From Ferrimicrobium sp. (GTDB lineage Bacteria > Actinomycetota > Acidimicrobiia > Acidimicrobiales > Acidimicrobiaceae): 5,547 nt of DNA. Shown piece after piece: positions 4,777 to 5,547 of this stretch. A program made the translations under genes and the position numbers. The notes under the pieces are model-generated. The model was not told the origin of the DNA. It saw only the letters and a list, made by a program, of their open reading frames with translations, and did not search any database. Location of the stretch: contig DAHXNM010000193.1 in assembly GCA_027365375.1 (NCBI GenBank), positions 1-5,547 of the forward strand. The letters run 5' to 3'. The stretch's first letter is position 1. Each line of letters begins with the position of its first letter.

Positions 4777-5547
4777 ATGGACCTCCCTTCTCGTGCCCGC
4801 GTGGCGAGGCGTACCGCCCAACTCGTGGCTCTCGGTGTGAAAACTGTTCCGCGCTTTCAGGGGCAGACACTTCCGGGGCGAATTGCGCTCGCGATCGATC
4901 CTGGGTTTCTCAGCCATAGCCACGATGTCTACATGAGTCAAACAAAAAGTGTGCTCGTGACTGGTACCAACGGGAAGACGACGACTTCAGCCTTCGTGCG
5001 GTCTCTGCTTGGCGCTGATACGCTTTCGAACCGCGGTTCCAACCTTCCTTGGGGGGTAGCGAGCGTGCTGGCAGCGAGCAAAATAAGCTCTCGGTACGCG
5101 GTTTTTGAGGTCGATGAGGCCTATGTCCCGTCGGTTGCCAAGAGCCTGGAACCGTCGATCCTCGTGTGGCTGAATATGTCCAGAGACCAACTCGACCGCA
5201 ACCTCGAGGTGCGACGGCTGGCTGCTCGCATCGGTGAGTCTGCGGCCACTATCGACACCCTGGTGGCAAACGCCTCCGATCCGTTGATCGTGGCTAATGC
5301 CGCCGGCTTTAAGCGGTGTTTGTGGGTTAAGGGACCGGCCGAGTGGCAAGGAGATGCGCAGTCGTGTCCGCGCTGTACTGGCGAGTTGACGCACGCACGC
5401 ACCTGGAGTTGTACCTCGTGTGGGCTTTGCGAGCCCTCTGCTGACTATGAGGTCGATGAAGACGGTCGGCTTTCGAAGAATGGAACCGAGCTTGGATCCG
5501 TGCATCCCGGCTTACCTGGGGGCTTCAACCTTTTGAACGCGCTCTTG
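4777..5547 (+). CDS. murT: Lipid II isoglutaminyl synthase, Mur ligase subunit MurT (3' truncated)
   Basis: The frame is open from ATG 4777 to the window end, giving the first 257 residues of a protein usually about 400-450 long. The N terminus has TLPGRIA at 35-41, then the ATP loop VTGTNGKTTT at 61-70, NRGSNL at 85-90, the EVDEA motif at 111-115, the MurT hallmark RDQLDR at 136-141, and NASDP at 165-169. A Cys4 zinc ribbon follows (Cys197, Cys200, Cys212, Cys215), an insertion that marks MurT among Mur ligases. It ends in GGFNLLNALL, the start of the Mur-ligase linker to the C-terminal domain. MurT activates the D-Glu alpha-carboxyl of lipid II with ATP, and GatD supplies ammonia from glutamine, giving D-isoglutamine in peptidoglycan. 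gatD is expected just downstream, outside the window. No strong Shine-Dalgarno is present. The usual NLFRDQLDRYGE reads NMSRDQLDRNLE here, a mild departure. Confidence 0.92.
   Translation, partial: MDLPSRARVARRTAQLVALGVKTVPRFQGQTLPGRIALAIDPGFLSHSHDVYMSQTKSVLVTGTNGKTTTSAFVRSLLGADTLSNRGSNLPWGVASVLAASKISSRYAVFEVDEAYVPSVAKSLEPSILVWLNMSRDQLDRNLEVRRLAARIGESAATIDTLVANASDPLIVANAAGFKRCLWVKGPAEWQGDAQSCPRCTGELTHARTWSCTSCGLCEPSADYEVDEDGRLSKNGTELGSVHPGLPGGFNLLNALL

Noticed and set aside
4987..5505. 172-codon open frame on the - strand opposite murT
   Set aside because: murT on the + strand shows every MurT motif through this stretch; the antisense frame has no family features or ribosome site.

Overview
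This window looks like chromosomal DNA of an actinobacterium with moderately high GC (high fifties per cent by eye). Three things point to Actinomycetota. There is a two-hairpin RNA with poly-C loops that matches the actinobacterial 6C small RNA. A MurT-type Mur ligase with a Cys4 zinc ribbon sits next to it. Several genes have no Shine-Dalgarno sequence but carry a TANNNT -10 element right before the ATG, as in leaderless actinobacterial genes. An acidimicrobial-type lineage of medium GC is a guess, not a conclusion.

Left part (1-1677, + strand): the end of an operon for an ABC exporter of the MacB/LolCDE/FtsX type. It holds the C-terminal end of a permease (1-198), a first ATPase (195-1034, overlapping the permease by 4 bp) and a second ATPase (1027-1677, overlapping the first by 8 bp). 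The tight overlaps suggest translational coupling and one complex. A PhoU-family regulator (1681-2337, - strand) converges on this operon with only 3 bp between the stop codons.

Middle part (2338-4542, - strand): a 258-bp gap with a strong hairpin, then a short-chain dehydrogenase/reductase (2596-3510) close to the hydroxyacyl-CoA dehydrogenase / 3-oxoacyl reductase group, then a LysR-type regulator (3601-4542). The regulator lies upstream of the dehydrogenase on the same strand. The dehydrogenase has its own plausible promoter and a strong ribosome binding site.

Right part (4543-5547): the 234-bp region between lysR and murT contains the best find of the window, a 6C-type small RNA (about 4625-4707, + strand). 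It has two hairpins with C8- and C6-containing loops, a good promoter (TTGGAT-N17-TAGTAT) and an intrinsic terminator formed by the second hairpin. Between the 6C promoter and the divergent lysR lies a perfect 5-bp-arm palindrome that could be a LysR operator acting on both. Downstream, murT starts at 4777 and runs off the window. In other actinobacteria and Firmicutes MurT works with GatD to amidate the D-Glu of lipid II, so gatD is expected just beyond the right edge.

Nothing here is a clearly new system. The points most worth a second look are the 6C RNA divergent from a LysR gene and next to murT, the putative shared operator, and the recurring TAGGAT-near-ATG leaderless layout.
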